Shown: positions 16,347 to 26,921, counted from the first letter of the stretch. The stretch is 64,000 nt of DNA from Bacteroidota bacterium (GCA_021825585.1 JAKAGT010000011.1:62001-126000), one strand, 5' to 3'. The notes: generated from the sequence alone by a model not told the origin. Made by a program: numbers and translations.

Positions 16347-19112
16347 TTATTTGCCGACAGAGTCAACCTGCGTGTTGCTTCTGCTCTTCATAATTGTCTG
16401 AAGCTGTGCTATGCGCGCCCGGATCCCGGCTTCGTTCGGAAAGATCGCCTGAAGTTTCGTGAGGAGGTCGATCTGTTTCTGATAATCCCCCTGCATGTTA
16501 TAGATATCGAGAAGTATCGAGTAGGGATTGTATGCTGATTGCACATCCATCGGGTTCCTCTCGATGGCATCCTTTGCGTCTTTTTCAATCACAGCGGCAT
16601 ATTTCTCAAATTGCGGCCGGGCATTTACCAGGTAATACATCCGCGCGACGTCGGAGAGGATCCTGTAGTCCATGGGCACTGCCTCGATAGGGATCTTCTG
16701 CTCCATACGATCGAGAGCGGCGATCACGGATGCCGTATCGGACCGCTGGTAGTAGTATGCCGCCATACGCATGAATGGATTGCGGTAGTTGAGAGTGAGG
16801 TTCCTTGCGTTCTCGTCATAATAGATGTTCGGATCGTTGAGGTTCCTGAACAGGAATCCGTAGTGTTGCTCGGTGTGAAAAGTGCCCGGACTTTCAAAGA
16901 GACACTCCTTCATGATTTCGGAGTTCATCTTGTACTGCCCGCCGTCCACCTGTTGCTGATACGGCATTACTTCAAAAGCCATTCCCTGCATCTCGAGGAA
17001 ATTGTCCAGGCCGATGAAGTTGCTCGGTGCGACGGTCACTGAGAAGTAAATCGGACGCAGCCATTTATTTGTCTCGAGAATATTGCGCACGAGTACGTCC
17101 TGTATCCTGATTCCCTGCGCTTCTCCTGATCCGATTGTGGGCCTCATGATGAATTGCATGTAGCCCCTGTTTGTGATCGACGTATCCGTCACTCCGTATC
17201 GCACATAAATATCTGCCGGGACGGGGATGCGGATTGCTGAGCTTCGCCACGCCACCGGACCCTGCGCGACCTGCTCGACTTCCGCGTCGGTGAAACTGAT
17301 CGGCACTTTTGCCGTCCCGTGCGGGGTCTCGTTCTTCAGTTGGAGAATGTACCAATCGGTGTTTGCAAGGCTGAGGTTGACGATTCGGATATCGGTGCGC
17401 ACGCCCATAACTTCCTGCAGGTACCATAGGGGAAATGTGTCGTTATCGCCGTTGGTGAACAGGATCGCATTCTTTTTGCACGATTGGAGGATATTGTATG
17501 AATAATCCCACGGCACATAGTTGCCGTGTCTGTCGTGGGTATACAGGTTCTCGGCAAACATGTTCAACGGCAATATCAGGAATGCGACAAGAGTCACAGC
17601 CGCCGCTCCCAATAGTTTGGCCCTGCGCTCCTTCAAACGGTCGGCTACCAGTTCGATGATGCCTGAGACTCCGATGCCTATCCAGAGAGCGAGTGTGAAG
17701 AATGCGCCCACATAGAAGTAGTCACGCTCTCTCGGCTGAGGCTCTGCCATGTTGAAGTAAATGGTGAGAGCCGCGCCCATGGTAATGAACAGCGTGAGAA
17801 AGGATAACGCGAATTTCCAGTCCTTCCTGAAATGATACCACAAACCGAACAGGGCAACGAACAACGGAATCCCGAAGTATTTTGCGGGATACCCTCTCAC
17901 GCCGCCGAACCAGCCCTCCGGCGCTTTTGCGAGTGCAACAGGCGCATCCTGTATGTCACCGGCTCGTCCGACGAAGTTCCAGCCGAGGTACCGCAGGAAC
18001 ATATGATTGAACTGGTAACTCCAGAAGAAGTCCCAGTCCGAAGAGTACTTCTGATAATTCCGGACATGAGCCGGATCATTGACATCCCAGCGCCGCTTCA
18101 GCATAGACGGCTGTTCGCCGTACTGCACGCGGTTCAGGTAGTTGACGAGTCTCGTCAGCGAGTTCGGGTTGTTCTCGTTAATCGGCGGCTGTGAATTCGC
18201 ACGGACGAGCACGAGTGTGTAAGTAGAATAGCCCAGGACAACGAGCAGTGCGGCCGTGAGGGACACGCTCAGGATTTTCTTCTTCTGCTCCTCTGCCCTG
18301 TAGATTTCATAAATCGCAAAGACGACAAGCGCAAGCGGGAGGAGTTTCAGAGCGAAACTGTCCGTGATGTGAATCGGGCCAATCTCGACATCTCCGTCGA
18401 GGATTCCGGGAAGCCATTCCACGATAACCGGATATATGATTCCGAACGAGAGGACCGTGATTATTCCGAAGTAAAAGAATGATTTCCACTGAAACTCGTT
18501 GTATCTGAAATAAATAAGGAGTGCAACCGTGAAGTAAGCCAGAAGACTCAGTTGATGCACGCCGATCGAGAGTCCCATCATATACGCTATGATGAGCAGG
18601 TATTTCTCGTTGCCCGGCTCGTCTGCTCTTTCGTACCAGATGAGTCCCAGCCAGACAACGCATGACACGAAGAACATGCTCGTTGCATACACTTCCGATT
18701 CGACGGCATTGAACCAGAATGTGTCCGTGACGGAGAAAAGAAGCGCTCCTATTGCCGATGCGCCGAAAACTGCAACCGCGCTCATAACGTCGCCGGGGAA
18801 TTCTCTCCATCTTGTAATTACCCTGACGCCGATCAAGTACATAAACATCACGGTGAGCGCGCTCATGAGCGCGGAAATGAGGTTTATGCGGAAGCCTGGG
18901 TCGCTGACGAATGGGAACATCATTGCGACTCTTCCGAGAAGAGAAAAAAGCGGTGCGCCCGGCGGGTGGGGAACCTCCATCGAGTACGCGGTCGCGGCAA
19001 ATTCTCCACAATCCCAGAATGCGACAGATGACTGCGTTGTTGCCGCATACATCACCAGCGTAAGCACGAAAATGCCCACAGCTATATAACGATTCAACTT
19101 TTGGTAGTTCAT
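16347..19112 (-). CDS. DUF2723 multi-pass membrane protein (TMEM260/O-mannosyltransferase-like)
   Basis: 921 aa from the ATG at 19112, which has AGGAGG just upstream; a further upstream in-frame ATG (19232) would add 40 residues with no support. The N-terminal signature is AAFTxxS-like: SSVAFWDCGEFAATAYSMEVPHPPGAPLF, the DUF2723 hallmark. About 12 hydrophobic helices are followed by a soluble C-terminal half containing NGDNDTFPLWYLQEV and a TPR-like end. The family is common in Bacteroidota and related to GT-C glycosyltransferases; a role in glycosylating secreted or surface proteins is inferred. Confidence 0.88.
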   Translation of the reverse strand: MNYQKLNRYIAVGIFVLTLVMYAATTQSSVAFWDCGEFAATAYSMEVPHPPGAPLFSLLGRVAMMFPFVSDPGFRINLISALMSALTVMFMYLIGVRVITRWREFPGDVMSAVAVFGASAIGALLFSVTDTFWFNAVESEVYATSMFFVSCVVWLGLIWYERADEPGNEKYLLIIAYMMGLSIGVHQLSLLAYFTVALLIYFRYNEFQWKSFFYFGIITVLSFGIIYPVIVEWLPGILDGDVEIGPIHITDSFALKLLPLALVVFAIYEIYRAEEQKKKILSVSLTAALLVVLGYSTYTLVLVRANSQPPINENNPNSLTRLVNYLNRVQYGEQPSMLKRRWDVNDPAHVRNYQKYSSDWDFFWSYQFNHMFLRYLGWNFVGRAGDIQDAPVALAKAPEGWFGGVRGYPAKYFGIPLFVALFGLWYHFRKDWKFALSFLTLFITMGAALTIYFNMAEPQPRERDYFYVGAFFTLALWIGIGVSGIIELVADRLKERRAKLLGAAAVTLVAFLILPLNMFAENLYTHDRHGNYVPWDYSYNILQSCKKNAILFTNGDNDTFPLWYLQEVMGVRTDIRIVNLSLANTDWYILQLKNETPHGTAKVPISFTDAEVEQVAQGPVAWRSSAIRIPVPADIYVRYGVTDTSITNRGYMQFIMRPTIGSGEAQGIRIQDVLVRNILETNKWLRPIYFSVTVAPSNFIGLDNFLEMQGMAFEVMPYQQQVDGGQYKMNSEIMKECLFESPGTFHTEQHYGFLFRNLNDPNIYYDENARNLTLNYRNPFMRMAAYYYQRSDTASVIAALDRMEQKIPIEAVPMDYRILSDVARMYYLVNARPQFEKYAAVIEKDAKDAIERNPMDVQSAYNPYSILLDIYNMQGDYQKQIDLLTKLQAIFPNEAGIRARIAQLQTIMKSRSNTQVDSVGK

Positions 19113-19278
19113 GATCCTCCTGACATTGGATGATGCGTTGCGACAATTTACCGGCAGAGGGAAGAAAAAACAAGGAAACGGGAGGCCACTCGATGGAGAA
19201 GCTGATGTGTCCGCTTTCTTAGTTGATTTCACTCATTGGAAATCTTCGCCGGAAGAAATAAATTGTAGTTGTTCGTTT

Positions 19279-19355
19279 GCCCCTGTAGCTCAGTTGGATA
19301 GAGCAAGAGTTTCCTAAACTCTGTGTCGCGTGTTCGAGTCACGCCAGGGGCACCA
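19279..19355 (+). tRNA. tRNA-Arg (anticodon CCT), CCA encoded
   Basis: Acceptor arms GCCCCTG (19279) and CAGGGGC (19345-19351) pair, with discriminator A and a genomically encoded CCA. The D loop AGTTGGATAGA, anticodon loop TTCCTAA in an AGAGT/ACTCT-type stem and the T loop GTTCGAGTC are all in place. 77 nt. Confidence 0.95.
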
Positions 19356-19361
19356 GAAGTG

Positions 19362-19569
19362 TAAGCTCCAAGAATCAAGTTCCAGGATCCAAACAATAGT
19401 TAAGTTCCAAATGGGCCGCTAAACTCACACGGGACTTGAAATTGCTCATCCGGTGAAGGGGACTTGCTCTACCCAAACGGGCGAATAAGGTGCGGGGTAT
19501 TTCGTGAGGAGGCAATTGGAGCTTCGTGGTTGAGTTGTAACTTGTCTGGAACTTGGAGATTGGAGCTTA
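19362..19569. repeat. MITE-like element with imperfect terminal inverted repeats
   Basis: The ends TAAGCTCCAAGAATCAAGTT (19362 on) and, inverted, TAAGCTCCAATCTCCAAGTT (complement of 19545-19569) form ~25-bp imperfect inverted repeats around 158 bp of non-coding DNA. It fills the gap between tRNA-Arg and proS. No gene inside. GCTCCAA/TTCCAA-rich junk repeats of this kind are common in bacterial intergenic DNA. Confidence 0.65.
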
Positions 19570-19576
19570 AGCAAAA

Positions 19577-21274
19577 ATGGTGAGATTAAGTACCTACTTC
19601 CTTCCCACTCTGAAGGAGAATCCGACGGATGCTACTATGGCGAGTCACCGGCTGATGGTGAGGGCCGGACTGATTCGTACCTTGGGTGCCGGAATTTACT
19701 CGTGGCTCCCGATGGGCTGGAGAGTAATGAAGAACGTAATGCAGATCATACGCGAGGAGATGGACGCCATCGGCGCTCAGGAATTCCAGCTCCCAGCTCT
19801 GAATCCCATCGAAATCTGGGAACAGACCGGAAGGGTTGAGGCGTTTGGAGACACCCTGTTCCATCTGAAGAACCGCCCGCTGGTACTTGCCCCGACGCAT
19901 GAAGAAGTGTTTACCACGATTGCCAAAGACAACATCAAGTCGTACCGCGACCTGCCCCAGATTTGGTATCAGATCCAGACCAAGTTTCGGAATGAGCCGC
20001 GTCCCCGTTCGGGCGTAATACGCGGCCGCCAGTTTTTCATGAAAGACTCTTACACATTCGACAGAAGCTTTGAGGACCTTGACAAGAGTTACCTGGCACA
20101 CCGCGAAGCTTACAAAAAAATATACCGCAGGAGCGGATTGAAGTTCTTCATCGTCGGAGCTTCAAGCGGCGCTATGGGCGGAACCGGTTCGCAGGAATTT
20201 ATGGTTGAGTCGCCGGACGGCGAGGATACCTGTGCGCTGTGCGACAGTTGCGGTTATGCCGCGAATCTCGAGGTGGCATCGAGCACATTGAAGCCTCTCG
20301 GAAGACTGGACGGCTCGAAGCCAATTGAGGAGATACACACTCCGAACATCAAGACGATCGATCAGGTCGCGGAATTTCTGAGAGTTTCCACCGAGCGCCT
20401 GGCTAAGTCGCTCGTTTACAGGGTTGACGGAGCACCCGTATTGATCCTTATGTCCGGCAACGACCAGCTCAACGAAGCCAAGTTGACGACCGCACTCGGC
20501 AAGACCGCCGTGCCGATGGAACCGGAAGAGCTCGCCCGCTACACAGGAGCCAACGCAGGATCGATCGGCCCGGTGGGGCTGAAAAATTTCAGGATCATTG
20601 CCGACAAGAGGCTCGAAGGCGCAAACGAGCTTACAAGCGGTGCAAACAAAGATGATTATCATATCGTGCATGTCGACCTTAACCGGGATGCAAAGATCGA
20701 AGGCTATTACGACTTGCGTACGATTGAAAGCGGCGAGCCCTGCCCGAACTGCAGCACATTGCTCAGAATCGTCAATGCCATCGAGATCGGTCACATTTTT
20801 AAACTCGGCACCAGGTACTCGGGTTCGATGCACGCGAATTACCTCGACGAAGCCGGTGTAGAAAAACCGATCGTGATGGGAAGCTACGGCATCGGTGTCG
20901 AGCGAATCATCGCCTGCCATATCGAGCAGAATCACGACGATAACGGTATTATCTGGGACAAGTGCATTGCACCTTTCGACATTCACCTCGTTTCGGTGAA
21001 CATGGACAACAAGGAAGTTCGCGACACCGCAGAGAGACTCTTCGGTGAGTTTTCCGAGGCGGGGATCGAAGTTCTCTACGACGACAGGCAGGGAGTGAGT
21101 CCAGGCTTCAAGTTCAAGGACGCAGACCTCCTCGGGATGCCCTTGCAGGTCATAGTCGGCGACCGGAATTTGAAGAACGGCAACGTTGAGTTGAAGTTCA
21201 GGAGAAACGGCGAGAGGAAGCTCGTCGCCGTCGCCGAAGTGCTCGGGGAAATTCGGAATTTATTAAAGAACTAA
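19577..21274 (+). CDS. proS: Prolyl-tRNA synthetase
   Basis: 565 aa, the length of bacterial-type ProRS with an editing insertion. Class II motif 2 is seen in RPRSGVIRGRQFFMKDSY, motif 3 in GSYGIGVERIIACHIEQ. The YbaK-like editing domain lies between (about residues 225-390; KSLVYRVDGAPVLILMSGNDQLNEAKL). The C-terminal anticodon-binding domain begins IAPFDIHLVSVNMDN. Charges tRNA-Pro in the cytoplasm. Confidence 0.97.
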   Translation: MVRLSTYFLPTLKENPTDATMASHRLMVRAGLIRTLGAGIYSWLPMGWRVMKNVMQIIREEMDAIGAQEFQLPALNPIEIWEQTGRVEAFGDTLFHLKNRPLVLAPTHEEVFTTIAKDNIKSYRDLPQIWYQIQTKFRNEPRPRSGVIRGRQFFMKDSYTFDRSFEDLDKSYLAHREAYKKIYRRSGLKFFIVGASSGAMGGTGSQEFMVESPDGEDTCALCDSCGYAANLEVASSTLKPLGRLDGSKPIEEIHTPNIKTIDQVAEFLRVSTERLAKSLVYRVDGAPVLILMSGNDQLNEAKLTTALGKTAVPMEPEELARYTGANAGSIGPVGLKNFRIIADKRLEGANELTSGANKDDYHIVHVDLNRDAKIEGYYDLRTIESGEPCPNCSTLLRIVNAIEIGHIFKLGTRYSGSMHANYLDEAGVEKPIVMGSYGIGVERIIACHIEQNHDDNGIIWDKCIAPFDIHLVSVNMDNKEVRDTAERLFGEFSEAGIEVLYDDRQGVSPGFKFKDADLLGMPLQVIVGDRNLKNGNVELKFRRNGERKLVAVAEVLGEIRNLLKN

Positions 21275-21369
21275 TCGGGATTCATCCCCGGGCTCCGATT
21301 CTTGCGGATTTGGGCGTGCGCCGGAGGATTTCTTTCGTCCGATGTGACGTGTAATTTTGGGAGAGTGCG

Positions 21370-22788
21370 ATGAGGCACAGACTTTTTATAGGTGGGAAAC
21401 GGGTTGAGACGAAAGAGATTGCGACGGTAGTTAATCCGTACGACGGCACTCTTGTCGGTGAAGTATTCATGGCCGGTGAGGCGGAGATGGAGGAGGCCAT
21501 CGCCGCTGCCGATAGGGCTTTTGAGGTTACCAGAAAACTCCCATCCTACAAGCGTTCGGAGATCCTCGTAAGAATTGCAGACGAACTGCGTACACGCAGG
21601 GAAGAGCTCGCGAGAACCATGACCCTGGAGTCCGGGAAGCCGATCCAGTACACCCGAGGCGAAGTCGACAGAGCGATGCTGACATTCTCATATGCCTCGG
21701 AAGAATCGAAGAGGATCCCGGGCGAGGTTGTGCCTTTGGATCTAGCCGCGGGTTCCGAGAAGCGTTGGGGTGTCGTCCGCCGTTTTCCAATCGGTGCGAT
21801 CGCGAGCATCGCCCCTTTCAACTTTCCGCTCAATCTCGCGGCACACAAGATTGCGCCCGCTCTTGCCGCCGGAAATACCGTGATTCACAAGTCGCCTCCC
21901 CAGACGCCGATAACTTCCATGATTTTAGGCGAAATTCTCGCAAATTCTGGGCTTCCTGACGGTGCGGCCAATGTCGTCGCCTGCACGAACGAAGCAGCCG
22001 AAAAAATGGTGCTGGATCCCAGGCTGAAGATGCTGAGTTTCACCGGAAGTCCGAGGGTGGGATGGTATCTGAAATCAAAAGCGCCGAAGAAGAAGGTTGT
22101 ACTCGAGCTCGGCGGCAACGCGGCTGTGATTGTGGAGCCGGACGCGGACATCGATTTCGTAGCTAGGCGCCTGTCGCTGGGAGCATTTTCGAACGCAGGA
22201 CAAATCTGCATCTCGGTGCAGAGGATATATGTGCACGAGAAGATTTACGACCGATTCAGAAAGAAATTTCTGGAGGAGACCAGAAAGGTTAAGGTCGGCA
22301 ATCCGCTCGATGATGATACCGTTGTCGGGCCGATGATAAATTCGATAGAGGCCGATCGGGCATTCAAGTGGATTCAGGAAGCGAAGGCGGCCGGTGCGAA
22401 GATTCTTGCCGGCGGCGGACGAAACGGAAACATTTTGGAGCCGACGGTATTTGAAAGTGTCCCGACAAATGCTAATCTTTACTGTGAGGAGGCGTTCGCA
22501 CCTGTTGCGATCCTGGAAACTTATTCGGAATTTGACGAAGCAATTCGCAAAGTGAACGACACCAGGTTCGGGCTGCAGGCGGGAATATTCACAAACGATA
22601 CTAGAAAGATTTTCAAGGCGTTCGACGAGATTCAGGTTGGTGGTGTGATAATTAATGATTATCCGACGTACAGGATCGACAACATGCCCTATGGAGGCGT
22701 CAAGGACTCGGGCTTCGGCCGCGAAGGGCTGCGGTACGCAATTGAAGAGATGACGGAGCCTAAGCTTCTTGCTTTCAACATCGCTTGA
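21370..22788 (+). CDS. NAD(P)-dependent aldehyde dehydrogenase
   Basis: 472 aa, ALDH superfamily. Catalytic Cys280 lies in SNAGQICISVQR; the general-base Glu is in VVLELGGNAA; the cofactor motif FTGSPRVGWYL and the C-terminal EEAFAPVAIL are present. Length and sequence resemble the glyceraldehyde-3-phosphate/lactaldehyde/succinate-semialdehyde branch; substrate is not resolvable. The last base pairs overlap an upstream candidate start of the next gene, but the two functions look unrelated. Confidence 0.92.
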   Translation: MRHRLFIGGKRVETKEIATVVNPYDGTLVGEVFMAGEAEMEEAIAAADRAFEVTRKLPSYKRSEILVRIADELRTRREELARTMTLESGKPIQYTRGEVDRAMLTFSYASEESKRIPGEVVPLDLAAGSEKRWGVVRRFPIGAIASIAPFNFPLNLAAHKIAPALAAGNTVIHKSPPQTPITSMILGEILANSGLPDGAANVVACTNEAAEKMVLDPRLKMLSFTGSPRVGWYLKSKAPKKKVVLELGGNAAVIVEPDADIDFVARRLSLGAFSNAGQICISVQRIYVHEKIYDRFRKKFLEETRKVKVGNPLDDDTVVGPMINSIEADRAFKWIQEAKAAGAKILAGGGRNGNILEPTVFESVPTNANLYCEEAFAPVAILETYSEFDEAIRKVNDTRFGLQAGIFTNDTRKIFKAFDEIQVGGVIINDYPTYRIDNMPYGGVKDSGFGREGLRYAIEEMTEPKLLAFNIA

Positions 22789-22826
22789 GCTGCTGTAATC
22801 ACGATGTCTTTACACCAGAGGCAAAC

Positions 22827-23453
22827 TTGAAACCGATTTTTGTTCCATTTGCGGTTTTGTTTTCGTCGTGTGCTCTCTTTACGCCCATAGCGACTGTGAA
22901 TCTTCTTAAAGTGAGCTACGACTATGAACTCGGCGCTTCTGATACGACAGAAACTGTTTTTGATCTTAATACTCGCATTCAATTTGAGTTTGATTTGAAC
23001 GGTTCAAACAGGGTAGGAGTTCAGCCGGGAGATTCCCGCTATCTCGCAACCGACGTGAAGCCGGGCTGGTATTACGTCGATGTGATCGGTGCAAACATGT
23101 GGGTTCGCGGCATGCCGCTCTATCTGACAGGAGGCGACGTCGTCTCTCTGGAAGTGACGAATAACTACATCGATGTGGACGGTCACCCTTATTTCAACGC
23201 TTACCAGGAGAAGAGTACGCAATACCCATTCACACCGATGCTTTCTCTGAGCTGCACCGGATGCACTGCCGAGCCGCTCTTAAAATTCGACGGCAATCAG
23301 ATTAACTATATCGCGCCTTGGGTCTCTGTCTCGGCCGGCTGGCACACTATAGAAATCTACAGCCCGTTTGACAACGTTCAGCTCTACTACAGGACTCTTT
23401 TTGACAATTACACAGTGACGCGATTCAACCTTTACCCGGTAAAAATAAATTAG
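22827..23453 (+). CDS. Predicted lipoprotein of unknown function
   Basis: I do not recognise the family. From the TTG at 22827 (AGAGG a few bases upstream) the protein begins MKPIFVPFAVLFSSC, a compact lipoprotein signal with Cys at position 15. The alternative start at 22785 would put 14 polar residues before the signal and is less likely. The rest (~190 aa) is beta-rich with aromatic repeats and a CTGC pair (SLSCTGCTAEPLLKF). It ends 2 bp before dnaE and is probably co-transcribed with it by accident of position. Confidence 0.6.
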   Translation: MKPIFVPFAVLFSSCALFTPIATVNLLKVSYDYELGASDTTETVFDLNTRIQFEFDLNGSNRVGVQPGDSRYLATDVKPGWYYVDVIGANMWVRGMPLYLTGGDVVSLEVTNNYIDVDGHPYFNAYQEKSTQYPFTPMLSLSCTGCTAEPLLKFDGNQINYIAPWVSVSAGWHTIEIYSPFDNVQLYYRTLFDNYTVTRFNLYPVKIN

Positions 23454-23455
23454 TT

Positions 23456-26400
23456 ATGCCACAGTTCGTACATTTACACAATCATTCACATTACAGCCTG
23501 CTCGACGGGGCGTCCCAGATAGACGATATGATCGAACGCGCCGTGGAGCTGAAGATGCCCGCGCTCGCACTGACAGATCACGGTGTGGTATTCGGAGCGA
23601 TCGAGCTCTACAAGCATGCGCAGAAGGCGGGCATCAAGCCGCTGGTCGGCTGCGAGATGTACATCGCAAAAGGGAAGAGGAACGAGAAGAACGGCTATAA
23701 TCATCTGACCGTCATCGTCAAGAATTACGAAGGCTACAGCAACCTGATTAAGCTCGTGTCCCTCGCACATCTCGAGGGTTACTACTACAAACCGCGAATT
23801 GACTTCGAACTTCTGGAAAAATACCACGAAGGACTGATCGTCCTGAGCGGGTGTCTGAGCGGACCGGTCTCCGAGCCGATAGTAAACGGCAACCTGGAGA
23901 GCGCCAGGAAGGCCGCACGGATGTACAAGGATCTCTTCGGCGAGGACTATTATCTGGAGGTTCATAGTCACGGGCTGGAAGAAGAGAAGCGGGTCCTTGC
24001 CGCTATGCCGAAGATTGCCAGGGAGATAGGGGCTAAGCTGGTCGCGGTTAACGACGGCCACTATCTGAAGCGAGAGCACGCAATTCCCCACAATATCCTC
24101 CTTAACATTTCGCAGTCGAGCAACGGGACAAAGGATCCCACCGAGCTCCGATATAAGGTTCCCGAATTTTATTTCAAGAGCCCGGAGGAGATGGAAAAGG
24201 CTTTTATCGACTACGATTTCGGCGGGGCCGCAATTGAGAATACTCTCGAGGTTGCCGACAAATGTGATTTGAAGCTTGCGCTGAAGCAGGACCTCATGCC
24301 GCGCTTTCCAATCCCTGATAACGCCGGAGTCTCGAGTCCCGAGGAGTATTTCGAGAAGCTTGCGCGTGAGGGACTGGAGAAGCGGTACGAGAAGATAACT
24401 CCGGAAATTCAGAGCCGTTTCGACCACGAAATCGCAATCATAAAAAGGATGGGATTTCCCGGCTATTTTCTCGTGGTTCAGGATTTCATCAATAGCGCCC
24501 GCGCGATGGGTGTAAGAGTCGGCCCCGGAAGAGGGAGCGCTGCCGGGAGCATAGTGTCGTATTCGCTCGGCATCACCGATGTCGACCCGCTGCAATACGG
24601 CCTGCTGTTCGAGCGGTTCCTGAATCCCGAACGCGTTTCGATGCCCGATATAGATGTCGATTTTGCCGATAACAAGCGCGACAAGGTTATCGAGTATGTG
24701 AAGGGGAAGTATGGCGAAGAGTCGGTCTGCCAGATAGTCACATTCGGCACGCTGTCATCGCGCGCGGTCCTCAAAGATGTAGGAAGAGTCCTTGGTATTC
24801 CGCTGTCGACCATCGACTCGATAACCAAGCAGATACCGGTGATACTCGGCCGCGTGACGCCTCTGCAGGAAGCGATCGATACGATACCCGAGCTTCGCTG
24901 GGTCAAGGAAAGCAACGACCCGAAGATAAAGCAGCTTATCGAATATTCCGTGGTTTTGGAAGGGACTAACCGGAATGTCGGCACGCATGCTGCCGGTGTG
25001 GTTATAGCTCCGAGCGACATCTCCAGGTATGTGCCGCTCTACAAGACTCCTTCGACTGAGGTCATCACCCAGTACGAGTATAAGAGTCTCGAGGAGATCG
25101 GGCTTCTCAAGATGGACTTCCTCGGACTGAGGACGCTGACTGTAATTGAAGATACTCTTCGGATGATCCAGGAGAATCATAATAAGGATATAGATCTCGC
25201 CGAGATCCCTCTCGACGACAGTAAAGTGTTTGAGCTGTTCAGCGCCGGGCAGACTGTTGCCGTGTTCCAGTTTGAAAGTGCGAAGATGCAGGAGTATCTC
25301 AAGAAGCTGAAACCTACGTCGATCGACGATATCATAGCGATGAACGCTCTATATCGCCCGGGACCGATGGACATGATCGACGACTTCATCGACAGGAAGC
25401 TCGGGAAGAAACCGATAGAGTATCTGCATCCGAATATGGAGAAAATTCTCCGCCCGACGTACGGAGTGATGGTCTACCAGGAGCAGGTGATGCAGATTGC
25501 CAACGAGATAGCAGGCTTTACGCTCGCCCAGGCAGACATGATGAGACGCGCGATGGGCAAGAAGGATAAAGACCTGATGGCCGAGCAGAAGAAGCAGTTC
25601 GTCGAGGGGGCCGCCACCAAATCCATCGACCGGAAGCTGGCGGGCGAGATCTTCGACTTGATCGACAAGTTCGCCTCCTACGGTTTCAACAAGTCGCACA
25701 GCGCCGCTTATTCCGTTCTCGCTTACCAGACCGCGTACCTGAAGGCATACTTCACCGCGGAGTTCATGGCGGCGACCCTCACCAGTGAAATCGGCGACAT
25801 TAACAAGATGACGCTTCTCCTGGACGAATGCCGCAAGCAGAAGATAGAGGTGCTCGGTCCGGACGTGAACGAGAGCCATGCCACTTTCTCAGTGACCGAC
25901 GGAAAGCTGAGGGTCGGACTGAGCGCTATAAAGAACGTCGGCGTAGGTGCTGCAGAAGAGATCAATCGGGCCAGGACCGAGGGTGGAAAGTTTGAAAATG
26001 TATTTGACTTCGTAGCGAGAGTCGATCTGAAGTCGGTTAACAAGCGTGCGTTGGAGAGCCTGATCAAGGCAGGCGCCTTCGACTCGCTCGGACACAGGCG
26101 CGCGCAGTTGGCCAACTCCTTCGAGAGGATTGTCCAGTTCGGTCTGTCTGTCCAGGAAAGCAGGACAAGCTCGCAGTCTTCGCTTTTCGACCTGATGAAC
26201 GCGGAGGAGAAGAAGCTTGCCACGTATCCTACTCTTGATGATGTTCCGGAATGGAGCCAGGGCGAGAAACTGAATCGCGAGAAGGAGCTGCTCGGTGTCT
26301 ACATCTCCGGCCATCCGTTGCTGAAGTTCGAGCAGGAGTACAATTCGTTCACGAACATCAGGATCGGGGATGCCTCAACGCTGCAAGGCGTGACCGGGGC

Positions 26401-26893
26401 CAGAGCCGCCGGGATCGTCGTCGATGTGAGAAGGAAGATCGACCGCAAGGGGAACACGATGGCCTTCGTACAGCTCGAGGATTTTACGGGGAAGGGGGAA
26501 TTGATTTTCTTCTCCGACGCCTATGCCAAGTATCAGGGCATATTATATCCCGACTCGATAATCCTGGTTTCCGGAAAGGCGGAATCGAACGGCGATTCTG
26601 TCCGGATTATGGTGAGCGAAGCTCATCTGCTTGAAGAAGCCGCCTCCAGGTTCACAAAAAGCATCGCCGTAACAATCGATTCCAGCGATAAATCGAGGCA
26701 GTCGCTTTCATCCCTCAAGCAAATTCTCGGCAACCATCCCCACGGGAATTGTTCCATATTCTTCAGCGTTACAAACGGAGACTCGAAGCCCAAACTATTC
26801 AGGGCCGGCGCGATCAGCGTTACGCCTGACCGCAAATTCATGGATGAGCTGTTTGAAATATTTGGGAAAGATAACGTGAGATTACTCTCTTAG
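23456..26893 (+). CDS. dnaE: DNA polymerase III alpha subunit
   Basis: 1145 aa. The N-terminal PHP domain has the metal-site pattern HLHNHSHYSLLDG and LALTDHG. The palm carries VGPGRGSAAGSIVSY and the catalytic PDIDVDFAD. Fingers, helix-hairpin-helix region (SYGFNKSHSAAYSVLAYQTAYLKA) and an OB fold (about 985-1070, GIVVDVRRKIDRKGNTMAF) follow. It is the replicative polymerase. ATG directly after the upstream stop. Confidence 0.97.
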   Translation: MPQFVHLHNHSHYSLLDGASQIDDMIERAVELKMPALALTDHGVVFGAIELYKHAQKAGIKPLVGCEMYIAKGKRNEKNGYNHLTVIVKNYEGYSNLIKLVSLAHLEGYYYKPRIDFELLEKYHEGLIVLSGCLSGPVSEPIVNGNLESARKAARMYKDLFGEDYYLEVHSHGLEEEKRVLAAMPKIAREIGAKLVAVNDGHYLKREHAIPHNILLNISQSSNGTKDPTELRYKVPEFYFKSPEEMEKAFIDYDFGGAAIENTLEVADKCDLKLALKQDLMPRFPIPDNAGVSSPEEYFEKLAREGLEKRYEKITPEIQSRFDHEIAIIKRMGFPGYFLVVQDFINSARAMGVRVGPGRGSAAGSIVSYSLGITDVDPLQYGLLFERFLNPERVSMPDIDVDFADNKRDKVIEYVKGKYGEESVCQIVTFGTLSSRAVLKDVGRVLGIPLSTIDSITKQIPVILGRVTPLQEAIDTIPELRWVKESNDPKIKQLIEYSVVLEGTNRNVGTHAAGVVIAPSDISRYVPLYKTPSTEVITQYEYKSLEEIGLLKMDFLGLRTLTVIEDTLRMIQENHNKDIDLAEIPLDDSKVFELFSAGQTVAVFQFESAKMQEYLKKLKPTSIDDIIAMNALYRPGPMDMIDDFIDRKLGKKPIEYLHPNMEKILRPTYGVMVYQEQVMQIANEIAGFTLAQADMMRRAMGKKDKDLMAEQKKQFVEGAATKSIDRKLAGEIFDLIDKFASYGFNKSHSAAYSVLAYQTAYLKAYFTAEFMAATLTSEIGDINKMTLLLDECRKQKIEVLGPDVNESHATFSVTDGKLRVGLSAIKNVGVGAAEEINRARTEGGKFENVFDFVARVDLKSVNKRALESLIKAGAFDSLGHRRAQLANSFERIVQFGLSVQESRTSSQSSLFDLMNAEEKKLATYPTLDDVPEWSQGEKLNREKELLGVYISGHPLLKFEQEYNSFTNIRIGDASTLQGVTGARAAGIVVDVRRKIDRKGNTMAFVQLEDFTGKGELIFFSDAYAKYQGILYPDSIILVSGKAESNGDSVRIMVSEAHLLEEAASRFTKSIAVTIDSSDKSRQSLSSLKQILGNHPHGNCSIFFSVTNGDSKPKLFRAGAISVTPDRKFMDELFEIFGKDNVRLLS

Positions 26894-26921
26894 AAACAAA
26901 AATTTGGAAGGGAATCGTTGA

